Origin: Sphingomonas sp.
GTDB taxonomy: Bacteria > Pseudomonadota > Alphaproteobacteria > Sphingomonadales > Sphingomonadaceae
NCBI GenBank assembly: GCA_019635535.1
Contig: JAHBZH010000001.1
Location: 1,826,995 to 1,890,994, forward strand
Direction of reading: 5' to 3'
Length of the DNA stretch: 64,000 nt
Under the pieces are notes generated by a model. That model was not told the DNA's origin, searched no databases, and saw nothing but the letters and a program-made list of their open reading frames with translations. The translations under genes were made by a program, and so were the position numbers. Of this stretch, positions 43,185-52,034 are shown piece by piece (the stretch's first letter is position 1; each line of letters starts with the position of its first letter).

Positions 43185-43670
43185 CTACTTATCTTGATCG
43201 CGACCATAGTGTGCTTCGCCTTCGCGTCTTAAATCGTCCAAAGTGCGCCCGTCTGCTGGCCGTATATATGGACTCGCTGCGGGAGCATCTGCCGGGCAGC
43301 GCGAGAGCCTTCCTCTCTCCGGTTGCGGCAAGACGTTGAAGTTGCCAAGCGTGTTGCGTCTCAGCATCCAGCGACGTTCACCAAGATCGGTCCGATAATA
43401 AGTGTGCTGAAGGGTTAAGACAGTGATTGGCCCCAAGGGCGCCGCACCTTGGCGAACACGCCGAACATGCAAATCAATGATCCACGGCCACCTCATAATG
43501 ATGCAGTCGGGACCGCAATCACGCATGACCGTAGGAATCTGCGCCATGATTGTAGCCGAGACTTCAGCATCGAAACATTCTTGTTCCGGAGCGTTGACGC
43601 TAGCACTAGCCGCCGGAGCTAATAGCCCTCCGCACAAGACAAACAGAATCTTGATCCGGCTAATTGGCAT
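43185..43670 (-). CDS. secreted hypothetical protein, cysteine-rich, lower GC
   Basis: 161 residues with a likely signal peptide (PISRIKILFVLCGGLLAPAASA). Mature cysteines (QECFDA, DCGPDC, SRCPAD) suggest an exported disulfide-bonded protein. The central part (HVRRVRQGAAPLGPITVLTL) resembles secreted adaptor-like domains but I cannot name a family. GC is lower than in the flanking genes. The ribosome-binding site is unclear. Confidence 0.62.
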   Translation of the reverse strand: MPISRIKILFVLCGGLLAPAASASVNAPEQECFDAEVSATIMAQIPTVMRDCGPDCIIMRWPWIIDLHVRRVRQGAAPLGPITVLTLQHTYYRTDLGERRWMLRRNTLGNFNVLPQPERGRLSRCPADAPAASPYIRPADGRTLDDLRREGEAHYGRDQDK

Positions 43671-43724
43671 TGATGGACTGTATATTTCTCTACGTTCGCT
43701 TTCTGCCCATAGCGGACCGATGGA

Positions 43725-44240
43725 TCAGGCGATCCGCTCCGGCATCGCCGCCGCGTCCGCCTCCAGCGACGTCTCCGGCGCCACCGCTTCCCACGGAAAC
43801 ACGAACCAGTCCTTCGTCTCCGCCCGGTCGATGATGCGGGCGCGGTAGTCGACGCGCTGGCTGGAGCGGATATTGTCGATGAGGGTGGCGAAGCGGATGC
43901 TGCCCGGCGTCGCGCCCGCCGCCGCCAGATGATCGCGCAGCTTGCCGATCGTCGCGCCGCTGTCGTTGATGTCATCGACGAACAGCAGGGTCTCGCCGGC
44001 GCGGGTCCGTGCAGCCAGCCGTTCCAGCGCGCCCAGCGAGAAATCGTGGACATTGGTGCTGTGATCGACCGAGAGGCTGGGCAGCCCGGTCGCGTGGCTG
44101 AGGAACACCGCCGGCACCAGCCCGCCGCGCCCGATCCCGATCAGGAAGGCGGGCATCCAGGGATCGACCGCGATCTGGGCGGCGAGCGCCTTCACGTCGG
44201 CGACGAACTGGTCGTGGCTGATGGGCGTGAAGACCGGCAT
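43725..44240 (-). CDS. purine phosphoribosyltransferase family protein
   Basis: 171 residues. Type I PRT fold with AFLIGIGRGGLVPAV and the PRPP loop LLFVDDINDSGATI, similar to hypoxanthine/xanthine-guanine phosphoribosyltransferases. Its start shares one base with the stop of the adenine deaminase gene, which suggests that it converts the hypoxanthine so formed to IMP. The base specificity is inferred. Confidence 0.88.
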   Translation of the reverse strand: MPVFTPISHDQFVADVKALAAQIAVDPWMPAFLIGIGRGGLVPAVFLSHATGLPSLSVDHSTNVHDFSLGALERLAARTRAGETLLFVDDINDSGATIGKLRDHLAAAGATPGSIRFATLIDNIRSSQRVDYRARIIDRAETKDWFVFPWEAVAPETSLEADAAAMPERIA

Positions 44241-45259
44241 CAGTGCGCCGCCTCATAGGTGTCCACCGCCGCGACATGGCGCTCGATCTGGTCCTGCGGC
44301 AGGAAGGATCCGGTGAAGCTGTTGCGCGCCAGCGTCGCCAGCTGTGCCTTGTCCAGCCCGCGCGCCGCCGCCACCGCTCGGTAATTCTCGCCGACATAGC
44401 CGCCGAAATAGGCCGGATCGTCCGAATTGACCGTCGCCTTCAGGCCGAGCGCCAGCATCCGGTCGATCGGATGCGCGTCGATCGACGGGCAATTGCACAA
44501 TTTCACGTTGGAAAGGGGACAGACGGTGAGCGTCATGCCCATGTCGGCGAGCCGCGCGGTCAACGCCGCATCCTCCAGGCTGCGATTGCCATGGTCGAGC
44601 CGGTCGATGTGAAGGATATCGAGCGCTTCCGTCACATATTCGGGCGGTCCTTCCTCCCCGGCATGGGCGACGCGCTTGAGGCCCAGCGCCGCCGCCGCCG
44701 CGAACACCCGGGTGAATTTGGAGGGCGGATGGCCGAGCTCGGAGCTGTCGAGGCCGACCGCCGCGATCCTGTCGAGCCACGGCTTCGCCTGCTCCAGCGT
44801 GGCGAAGGCGGCCTCCTCGTCCAGATGGCGCAGAAAGCAGAGGATGAGCTTGGAGGTGAGGCCATGCCTGGCCTCTGCATCCGCCATCCCGGCGAGCAGG
44901 CCGCGCATCACCGTGTCGAACGGGATGCCGCGATCGGTATGGGTCTGCGGATCGAAGAAGATCTCGGCATGGACCACCCCGTCCGCCGCCGCGCGATCGA
45001 AATAGGCGGTGGCGAGATCGCGGAAATCCGCCTCGGTGCGCAGCACGTTCGCGCCCTGATAATAGATGTCGAGAAAATCCTGGAGATTGGAGAAGCTGTA
45101 GGCGGCGCGGACGTCCTCGACGCTGGCGAAGGGGATGTCCACGCCGTTGCGTTCGGCCAGCGCGAACATCAATTCGGGTTCCAGGCTGCCTTCGATATGG
45201 AGGTGCAGCTCCGCCTTGGGGAGGCCGGCGATATAGGCGTCGAGATCGGGATCGGGCAT
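44240..45259 (-). CDS. adenine deaminase (adenosine deaminase superfamily)
   Basis: 339 residues from ATG 45259. Zinc motifs: ELHLHIEGSLEPE (HxH), VAHAGEEGPPEYV (His, catalytic Glu), IDRLDHGNRSLED and TVNSDDPAYFGGYV (Asp pair). The HAGEEGPP and PLSNVKLC signatures fit the adenine deaminase branch better than true adenosine deaminases. Adenine to hypoxanthine plus ammonia would feed the coupled phosphoribosyltransferase. Divergent from recA. Confidence 0.88.
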   Translation of the reverse strand: MPDPDLDAYIAGLPKAELHLHIEGSLEPELMFALAERNGVDIPFASVEDVRAAYSFSNLQDFLDIYYQGANVLRTEADFRDLATAYFDRAAADGVVHAEIFFDPQTHTDRGIPFDTVMRGLLAGMADAEARHGLTSKLILCFLRHLDEEAAFATLEQAKPWLDRIAAVGLDSSELGHPPSKFTRVFAAAAALGLKRVAHAGEEGPPEYVTEALDILHIDRLDHGNRSLEDAALTARLADMGMTLTVCPLSNVKLCNCPSIDAHPIDRMLALGLKATVNSDDPAYFGGYVGENYRAVAAARGLDKAQLATLARNSFTGSFLPQDQIERHVAAVDTYEAAH

Positions 45260-45324
45260 GGCGCGAATGTCTCGCCTGGCGCGCCAAACGGCAAGCGTTC
45301 TTTTGTTCCTTTTGAAAGCCCAAA

Positions 45325-45362
45325 GTTCTCCTCTTGTTCTACGGGAACATTTCAGATACATA
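45325..45362 (+). promoter_or_regulatory. recA promoter with LexA (SOS) box
   Basis: GTTC at 45325-45328 and GTTC at 45336-45339, separated by seven bases, form the alphaproteobacterial LexA box. It overlaps a -35 element TTGTTC (45334-45339), which is followed after 17 bases by -10 TACATA (45357-45362). LexA binding would block RNA polymerase. An additional GTTC-N4-GTTC lies at 45297-45308 but has the wrong spacing. Confidence 0.88.
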
Positions 45363-45412
45363 GCTTCTCACGTTGATCGTCGCGCACGGACGCAATACGG
45401 GAGGGTCAGGCC

Positions 45413-46483
45413 ATGGTGGCATCGCTTCAAGTCGTTTCGGACAGGACTGCAATGGATTCCGACAAGCAGAAAGCTCTCGACGCCGCGCTGGCGCAGATCG
45501 ACCGCGCCTTCGGCAAGGGGAGCGCGATGCGCCTCGGCTCGCGCGAGGCGATCGAGATCGAGACGATCTCCACCGGCTCGCTCGGCCTCGATATCGCGCT
45601 CGGCATTGGCGGTCTGCCGCGTGGCCGCGTCGTCGAGATTTACGGGCCGGAAAGCTCGGGCAAGACGACCCTGGCGCTGCACGCCGTCGCCGCCGCGCAG
45701 GCGGCGGGCGGGGTCGCCGCCTTCGTCGATGCCGAACATGCGCTCGATCCGGTCTATGCGAAGAAGCTCGGCGTCGATATCGACAATCTCATCGTCTCGC
45801 AGCCCGATACGGGCGAGCAGGCGCTGGAGATCACCGACACGCTGGTCCGCTCGAACGCGGTCGATATCCTGATCGTCGATTCGGTCGCCGCGCTCGTGCC
45901 GCGCGCCGAGATCGAGGGCGAGATGGGCGACAGCCATGTCGGTCTCCAGGCGCGGCTCATGTCGCAGTCGCTGCGCAAGCTCACCGGCTCGATCTCCAAG
46001 TCCAAATGCCTGGTCATCTTCATCAACCAGCTGCGCATGAAGATCGGCGTGATGTACGGCAATCCCGAGACGACCACGGGGGGCAACGCGCTCAAATTCT
46101 ACGCCTCGGTCCGGCTCGACATCCGCCGCACCGGCCAGATCAAGGACCGCGACGAGATCGTCGGCAATGCGACCCGCGTGAAGGTCGTGAAGAACAAGCT
46201 CGCGCCGCCGTTCAAGCAGGTCGAGTTCGACATCATGTATGGCGAGGGCGTGTCGAAGATGGGCGAGGTGCTCGATCTTGGGGTCAAGGCCGGCCTGATC
46301 GAGAAATCCGGCGCCTGGTTCTCCTACGATTCGATCCGCATCGGCCAGGGGCGCGAGAATGCCAAGGCCTATCTCAGGGAAAATCCGGAGGTCGCGGAGC
46401 GGATCGAGAAGGCGATCCGCGGCCGCACCGATGCGGTCGGCGAGGCGATGATGACCGGCCCGGACGCCGAGGACGATTCCTGA
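45413..46483 (+). CDS. recA: recombinase RecA
   Basis: 356 residues from ATG 45413, preceded by GGGAGG. Walker [10 protein letters not shown], Walker [12 protein letters not shown], the [20 protein letters not shown] loop 2 and an acidic C-terminus (AEDDS) are intact. It promotes strand exchange and LexA self-cleavage. The upstream SOS box indicates DNA-damage induction. Confidence 0.99.
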   Translation: MVASLQVVSDRTAMDSDKQKALDAALAQIDRAFGKGSAMRLGSREAIEIETISTGSLGLDIALGIGGLPRGRVVEIYGPESSGKTTLALHAVAAAQAAGGVAAFVDAEHALDPVYAKKLGVDIDNLIVSQPDTGEQALEITDTLVRSNAVDILIVDSVAALVPRAEIEGEMGDSHVGLQARLMSQSLRKLTGSISKSKCLVIFINQLRMKIGVMYGNPETTTGGNALKFYASVRLDIRRTGQIKDRDEIVGNATRVKVVKNKLAPPFKQVEFDIMYGEGVSKMGEVLDLGVKAGLIEKSGAWFSYDSIRIGQGRENAKAYLRENPEVAERIEKAIRGRTDAVGEAMMTGPDAEDDS

Positions 46484-46524
46484 CGCGGCAGGGAAGGCAA
46501 AGCTGTTCTTGGACTAACTTTTGA

Positions 46525-47844
46525 CTAACCTTTGGCGGATTCCCGCGGATCTTGCCCGAACAGCCGGCCGCGTTCCGTCACCACCAGGATGACGAGCGCG
46601 GTCGCGCCGAGCAGGAAGTAGCCGGCGACCATCGGGATCACCGTCCCGTCGAAGCTCTGGCCGATCGCGACGCCGATGCCGGCGCCGGCGATCGTGGTGA
46701 TCGTGCCCTGCACGGACGAAGCGGTGCCGGCGACATGGCCCATCGGTTCCATCGCCAGCGCGCCGAAATTGGCCGAGGCGAGGCCGAAGCAGGCCATGAT
46801 CAGGCTCTGCATGACCACGAACAGCGCCAGTTCCTCGCCGATCTCGGCGGTCACGAGATGGACGAACGAGAAGAGCGTGAACAGGATGATTCCCATATGG
46901 GCGATCCGCCGTGTCCCGATCCGCTCGACGAGGCGCGAATTGAGCCAGGAGGTGAGCGCCATCGGGCCGGCGACGCACGCGAAGATCAGGGCGATCAGCT
47001 CGGGCCGGCCGAAGACGTCGAACACGATCTGCTGGACCGAATTGATATAGCCCATCAGCGCGCCCAGCATCAGCGCGAAGGCGAGCGTGTAGCCGAGCGA
47101 CTGGCGGTTGGCGAGCGTGTCGCGGACGCCCCCGAGGATCGCGGCGAGCGAGAGCGGCCGGCGATATTCCGGGTGCAGCGTTTCGGGCAGCCGGATCAGC
47201 GACCAGAGCAGCATGACCGCCGCGAAGATGGCGAGACCGAAGAAGATCCAGCGCCACGGCGCGATCATCAGGGTGAGCTGGCCGAAGGCCGGCGCCAGCA
47301 CCGGCACGATGAGGAAGACGAGGAAGACCAGGCTCATCAGCCGCGCCATCGCCGCGCCCTGGTAGCGGTCGCGGATGATCGAGACGGTCAGCACCCGGGT
47401 CGCCGCCGCCGCCGCGCCCTGCGCCAGTCGTGCGGCGAGCAGCAAGGTGAAGCTCGCCGCCGCCGCGCTGGCGACGGCGAAGAGGATGTAGAGGAGCAAC
47501 GCGCCGACCAGCACCGGCTTGCGCCCGTAGCGGTCGGCGAGCGGCCCATAGATGAGCTGGGTTGTGCCGAAGCCGATCACATAGAAGGAGATGACGAGCT
47601 GCCGGTGATTCTCGCTCGCCACGCCGAGCGCCTCGCCAATGGCGGGCAAGGCGGGCAGCATCGCGTCGATGGCGAGTGCGTTCAGCGCCATCAGCCCGGC
47701 CATCAGCGCCACGAACTCCCGGAAGCCGGGGCGCGGCGCGGGTTCGGCGGCAGGGCGCGTGTCGGTCAAGCGGCTGGTCCGTCGGCTGGCCCGGAGCGCC
47801 GGAAAGGCGTTCCGTGCGGCGTTCCCTATTGCCTGCCTCGCCAT
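46525..47844 (-). CDS. MFS drug-resistance transporter, Bcr/CflA type
   Basis: 439 residues with 12 predicted membrane segments. Features: DAMLPALPAIGEALG in the first segment region, YGPLADRYGRKPVL (MFS motif A) and RLAQGAAAAATRVLTVSIIRD. It resembles Bcr/CflA multidrug efflux proteins. About 40 polar residues precede the first helix, so the start may instead be the TTG at 47769; neither has a clear ribosome-binding site. Convergent with recA, divergent from the GST gene. Confidence 0.88.
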   Translation of the reverse strand: MARQAIGNAARNAFPALRASRRTSRLTDTRPAAEPAPRPGFREFVALMAGLMALNALAIDAMLPALPAIGEALGVASENHRQLVISFYVIGFGTTQLIYGPLADRYGRKPVLVGALLLYILFAVASAAAASFTLLLAARLAQGAAAAATRVLTVSIIRDRYQGAAMARLMSLVFLVFLIVPVLAPAFGQLTLMIAPWRWIFFGLAIFAAVMLLWSLIRLPETLHPEYRRPLSLAAILGGVRDTLANRQSLGYTLAFALMLGALMGYINSVQQIVFDVFGRPELIALIFACVAGPMALTSWLNSRLVERIGTRRIAHMGIILFTLFSFVHLVTAEIGEELALFVVMQSLIMACFGLASANFGALAMEPMGHVAGTASSVQGTITTIAGAGIGVAIGQSFDGTVIPMVAGYFLLGATALVILVVTERGRLFGQDPRESAKG

Positions 47845-47876
47845 TATGGAAGTCGCATCACCAGCGGAGCCTCACC

Positions 47877-48500
47877 ATGATCGTCGTCCACCATCTCGAA
47901 AATTCCCGCTCACAGCGCGTGCTCTGGCTGCTCGAGGAGCTCGGCATGGATTACGAGATCGTCGGCTACGCGCGCGATCCCAAGACGATGCTCGCGCCGC
48001 CCCAACTCGCCCGTGTTCATCCGCTCGGCAAGTCGCCGGTGATCGAGGATGACGGCCGCGTTGTTGCCGAGACCGGCGCGATTGCCGAATATCTGGTGGA
48101 GAAGGCGGAAGGCCGTCTCGGCCCGCCGGCCAATCGCGAGGCGGTGCTGCGCTATCGCCATTTCCTCCATTATGCCGAAGGCTCGATGATGCCGCCTTTG
48201 TTCGGCCTGCTCATCGTCAAGCGCCTCGGCCTGCTCGGCCGCCCGGCGCGCGCGCCTTTGCTGAAGATGTTCGGCCGACATCTCGACTGGCTCGAATCGG
48301 AGCTCGCGCAAAGGCCATGGTTCGCCGGCGACGAATTCACCGCCGCCGACGTGATGATGAGCTTCCCGCTGGAGGTCGCCCGGGTCCGCGCCGGGCTCGA
48401 TGTCGCACGCCCCAATTTGATCGACTGGCTGGAGCGCATCCATGCGCGCCCCGCTTATGCCGAGGCGTTGCGCAAGGGCGGCTCCTACGCTTATGCGTGA
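47877..48500 (+). CDS. glutathione S-transferase family protein
   Basis: 207 residues from ATG 47877. The N-terminal thioredoxin-like domain has ENSRSQRVLWLLEELG with a candidate catalytic Ser and GKSPVIEDDGRVVAET (glutathione binding), and the C-terminal helical domain has WFAGDEFTAADVMM. Substrate unknown. The longer open frame upstream is antisense to the transporter gene. Confidence 0.93.
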   Translation: MIVVHHLENSRSQRVLWLLEELGMDYEIVGYARDPKTMLAPPQLARVHPLGKSPVIEDDGRVVAETGAIAEYLVEKAEGRLGPPANREAVLRYRHFLHYAEGSMMPPLFGLLIVKRLGLLGRPARAPLLKMFGRHLDWLESELAQRPWFAGDEFTAADVMMSFPLEVARVRAGLDVARPNLIDWLERIHARPAYAEALRKGGSYAYA

Positions 48501-48542
48501 GCCCAAGGCCGCAGCCATGTCGGCCACGACAGGGAGACCGAC

Positions 48543-49850
48543 ATGACTGAAGAGGGCCGCCGCGTTCCGTTGCAGATGAAGATGCTGATCGGTTTCCTGG
48601 TCGGCCTGGTGGCCGGCCTGGTCGTGCACATGACGCAGCCCGGCGCGGGCTGGGTCGAGACGGTGACGACCTATGTCACCGGCCCGATCGGAACGATCTT
48701 CCTCCGGCTGCTCTTCATGCTGGTCATCCCGCTGCTCTTCTCCGCGCTCGTCTGCGGCATCGCCGAAATGGGCGACGTGCGCGCGCTGAAGCGGATCGGG
48801 CTCAAGACCCTGTTCTTCACGGTATTGCTGTCCAGCATCGCGGTCGTGCTGGCGCTGGGCGTGGCCAACATCTTCCAGCCCGGTGCGGGCGTCGATCCGG
48901 TGCTCGCACAAAGCCTGCTCGCCCAGGGCGGCGAGCGCGCCGGCCAGATCATCAACATCAACGCCGAGGCGCCGTCCGGCATCAACGCCTTCCTCAACAT
49001 CATCCCGAACAACGTCGTCGCCGCCGCCGCCGCCAACGACATCCTCGCCGTGATGTTCTTCGCGCTGGTGTTCGGTATCGGCCTGCTGCTGGTGAACACG
49101 CCCGCCGCGAACAAGCTGCAGGACGCGATTCAGGGCATTTTCGACGTCACGATGAAGCTGATCGGCATCGTCATCCGCCTCGCGCCCATCGCCATCGCCT
49201 GCTTCATGTTCAATCTCGCCGCCGTGTTCGGCTGGGATCTGCTGGTGCGGCTCAGCGCCTATGTCGGCGTGGTGCTGCTCGCGCTCGGGCTGCACATGTT
49301 CGTCGTCTATCCGCTGGCGCTGCAATTCCTCGGCCGCATGTCGCCGATCGCCTTCTTCCGGGGTGTGCAGGAGGCGATGGTGGTGGCCTTCTCGACCGCC
49401 TCGTCCAACGCCACCTTGCCCACCGCGCTGCGCGTCGCCGAGAACAATCTGAAGCTCCCCGCGCGGGTGTCGCGTTTCGTCCTCACCATCGGCGCTACCG
49501 CCAACCAGAACGGCACCGCGATCTTCGAGGGTGTCACCGTCCTGTTCCTCGCCCAGTTCTTCGGCGTCGAGCTGACCATCTGGCAGCAGGTGACGGTGCT
49601 CCTGATGTGCATCCTGGGCGGTATCGGCACGGCGGGCGTTCCCGCCGGCTCGCTCCCCGTGGTGGCGTTGATCCTCGCCATGGTCGGCGTACCGCCGGAG
49701 GGGATCGGCCTCGTCCTGGGCGTCGATCGTTTTCTCGATATGTGTCGCACGACGCTCAACGTCACCGGCGATCTCACCGCCGCGGTGGTGGTATCGCGCG
49801 GCGAGGAAGAGGAGGGGGCACCGCCACCCGCGACGGCGCCCGCCTCCTGA
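48543..49850 (+). CDS. dicarboxylate/amino acid:cation symporter (DAACS family)
   Basis: 435 residues with about eight membrane helices and two re-entrant loops. Signature segments: FSTASSNATLPTALRVAEN (serine-rich HP1), TIGATANQNGTAIFEG (NMDGT-like, here NQNGT) and GIGTAGVPAGSLPVV (HP2), ending VDRFLDMCRTTLNVTGD. It would import glutamate, aspartate or C4-dicarboxylates with Na+ or H+. ATG 48543 follows AGGGAGA. Confidence 0.93.
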   Translation: MTEEGRRVPLQMKMLIGFLVGLVAGLVVHMTQPGAGWVETVTTYVTGPIGTIFLRLLFMLVIPLLFSALVCGIAEMGDVRALKRIGLKTLFFTVLLSSIAVVLALGVANIFQPGAGVDPVLAQSLLAQGGERAGQIININAEAPSGINAFLNIIPNNVVAAAAANDILAVMFFALVFGIGLLLVNTPAANKLQDAIQGIFDVTMKLIGIVIRLAPIAIACFMFNLAAVFGWDLLVRLSAYVGVVLLALGLHMFVVYPLALQFLGRMSPIAFFRGVQEAMVVAFSTASSNATLPTALRVAENNLKLPARVSRFVLTIGATANQNGTAIFEGVTVLFLAQFFGVELTIWQQVTVLLMCILGGIGTAGVPAGSLPVVALILAMVGVPPEGIGLVLGVDRFLDMCRTTLNVTGDLTAAVVVSRGEEEEGAPPPATAPAS

Positions 49851-49854
49851 TCGC

Positions 49855-51879
49855 TCAGGCCGGCTCCAGCTCGCGCTGGACAACCTTCTCGGCCAGCGTG
49901 CCGTTCAGCTCGGCGAGGTGGTCGAACGCCGCCTCGTAGCTGGCGAGACCCTGGCTCAGCGAGCGCAGCTCCGCGTCGAAGCCCTGCATCTCCGCCTCGG
50001 GAATCAGGGCCTCGATCCGGTCCCAGCGCGACCAGCCTTCGCGCGGCTCCATGCCGAGCATCTGGCCGCGCCGGCTGGCGATCGCCGAGGTGACGCGCGA
50101 GCTGGCCGTGCCTGGCGTGAACACGGTCACCTTCATCACCGGCTCCAGCAGATGGGCGGCGGCCTGTTCCAGTGCTTCCGACATGCCGATCCGGCCCGCC
50201 GTGCGGAAGGCGATCTCGGAGCTGTCGACGCTGTGATAGGAGCCGTCGACCAGCACCGCCTCGACATCGACCACCGGAAAGCCCAGCGGCCCTTTGGCCA
50301 GCGCGTCGCGCACGCCCGCCTCGACTGCTGGAATCCACTGTTTCGGCACGACGCCGCCCGAAATGCGCTCGGAGAATTTGAACCCGCTGCCCGGCGGCAA
50401 CGGCTTCACCTCCAGCACCACGTCGCCGAACTGGCCATGGCCGCCCGACTGCTTCTTGTGCCGGCCGCGCTGCGTCACCTGCTTGCGGATCGATTCCTTG
50501 TAACCGACAGCAGGCGCGCGCGAATCGACCGCGACGCCGTAACGCCGTTTCAGCCGATCGAGCGTCACCTTCAGATGCTCGTCATTGACGCCGCGCAGGC
50601 GCGTCTCGTGCATCGCCTCGTCCTGTTCCCAGGTTAGCGCATTGTCCTCCTCGGTCAGCTTGTGGAGCGCGGTGGAGAGGCGCACATCGTCCTTGCGGTC
50701 CCGGGTCGCGATGGCGAGCGCGTAATTGGTGATCGGCGCCGTCGTCGCGAACCGGCCTGGCGCCTTGCCGGCCGCCAGCCAATCGCCGGCGCCGATCTCG
50801 TCGAGCTTGGCGATCGCGACCACGTCGCCGGCCTTGGCTTCGGCCAGCTTGGCGGTCTTGTCACCCTGCAGTGCGAACAGCGTGCCCACCCGCGCTTCGG
50901 AACCCTCGCTGGTCGCCAGCTCCGCGCCTTCCTTGAGCGCGCCGCCGAACACCCGGGCGTAACTCAGCCGCCCCATCGCTCCGCCATGGCTGACCTTGAA
51001 GACAAAGGCGCAATTGCCCGATGCGCCGAGCCGCTCGGCCGCCGCCGCCGGGGCCGGGGTCTCGTGCCGTAGCGTCTTCATCAGCCGGCGGATGCCCTGG
51101 CCGTTCGCTGCCGAACCGAACAGGACCGGCACGATCTGCCCCGCGCCGGTCTCCCTGGCGAGATCGTCGAACACGGTCTGTCGATCCGGCACCTCGTCCA
51201 TCAGGAGCTGCTCGAGCAGCGCATCGTCATGGTCGGCGAGCTGCTCCAGCATATGATTGCGCTCGGACGCCTCGCGATCGGCGAGGTCGGCGGGTATCTC
51301 CTTCTGCTCGGAGGCCTGGCCGGGCCGGTAATAATAGGCCCGCTCCAGCGCGATATCGACGAAGCCGGCCACCTTCTCGCCGTCCCGGATCGGGATCCAG
51401 CGCGCGATCAGCGGCGAGGCGCTCATCGGCTGCAGCGCCTCCAGCAGGCCCTGGATCGAGCCACGCGCCTGGTCGATCTTGTTGACGAAGATCATGTGCG
51501 GGACGCCGAGCGCTTCCAGCTGTCGCAGCGCCGGCTCGGCGAGCTGGGCGCGGTCCGCCTCGGGATCGACGACGACGATGGCGAGGTCCGCCGCCGCCAT
51601 GCCGAGTCCGGCGTCGGCGGCAAAGCCGACCGAGCCGGGCCCGTCGATCAGCGCATAGCGGTCGCCCATATAATCGTAATGCATCAGGTTGAGCTCAGTG
51701 GAGCCGCCGCGGGCCCGCGCCTCCGGGCTGGCATCGCCCACGCTGGTGCCGTCCGCGACCGATCCCTGGCGGGAGGTTGCGCCGGCGGCAAAAAGAAGGG
51801 CCTCGGCGAGGCTGGTCTTCCCAGCGCCGCCAGGCCCGACGAGCGCGATGGTTCTGGTGCCGGCAGCTCTATCGGGCAT
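49855..51879 (-). CDS. EF-G-like translational GTPase paralogue
   Basis: 674 residues with EF-G domain order: G domain, domain II, and domains III-V containing RHKKQSGGHGQFGDV and GSYHSVDSSEIAFRTA. G1 is GPGGAGKTS and G4 is NKID. G3 is DGPGS instead of DTPGH, so the catalytic His is Ser83, and the switch I RGITI is replaced by RGGST. This is a divergent EF-G paralogue, not the main fusA product, which normally lies in the str operon. Role unknown. Divergent from alaS. Confidence 0.92.
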   Translation of the reverse strand: MPDRAAGTRTIALVGPGGAGKTSLAEALLFAAGATSRQGSVADGTSVGDASPEARARGGSTELNLMHYDYMGDRYALIDGPGSVGFAADAGLGMAAADLAIVVVDPEADRAQLAEPALRQLEALGVPHMIFVNKIDQARGSIQGLLEALQPMSASPLIARWIPIRDGEKVAGFVDIALERAYYYRPGQASEQKEIPADLADREASERNHMLEQLADHDDALLEQLLMDEVPDRQTVFDDLARETGAGQIVPVLFGSAANGQGIRRLMKTLRHETPAPAAAAERLGASGNCAFVFKVSHGGAMGRLSYARVFGGALKEGAELATSEGSEARVGTLFALQGDKTAKLAEAKAGDVVAIAKLDEIGAGDWLAAGKAPGRFATTAPITNYALAIATRDRKDDVRLSTALHKLTEEDNALTWEQDEAMHETRLRGVNDEHLKVTLDRLKRRYGVAVDSRAPAVGYKESIRKQVTQRGRHKKQSGGHGQFGDVVLEVKPLPPGSGFKFSERISGGVVPKQWIPAVEAGVRDALAKGPLGFPVVDVEAVLVDGSYHSVDSSEIAFRTAGRIGMSEALEQAAAHLLEPVMKVTVFTPGTASSRVTSAIASRRGQMLGMEPREGWSRWDRIEALIPEAEMQGFDAELRSLSQGLASYEAAFDHLAELNGTLAEKVVQRELEPA

Positions 51880-52034
51880 GATCGTCTCCTTCGTCCGCTA
51901 ACGCGGTCCGCGAGAAGACGCGGCCGCGCGTCTTGTGGAAACCTTCAGCCTCTGCCTCTTTGCGGCGAAGTTCAAGGGGGAAGGCGGGGTTTCGTCGCTT
52001 GCCGCGCCGCAGCACGTCGCTTACATCCCGCCCC

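Noticed and set aside
44240..45259. True adenosine deaminase
   Set aside because: HAGEEGPPEYV and IDRLDHG signatures fit the adenine deaminase branch better, although the superfamily is shared and specificity is not proven.
45297..45308. Second LexA box (GTTC TTTT GTTC) upstream of recA
   Set aside because: The spacer is 4, not 7 bases; only the 45325-45339 box matches the alphaproteobacterial consensus.
47910..49883. 657-residue antisense frame over the GST and DAACS genes
   Set aside because: Extremely His/Asp/Gln-rich shadow translation; both plus-strand genes are well supported.
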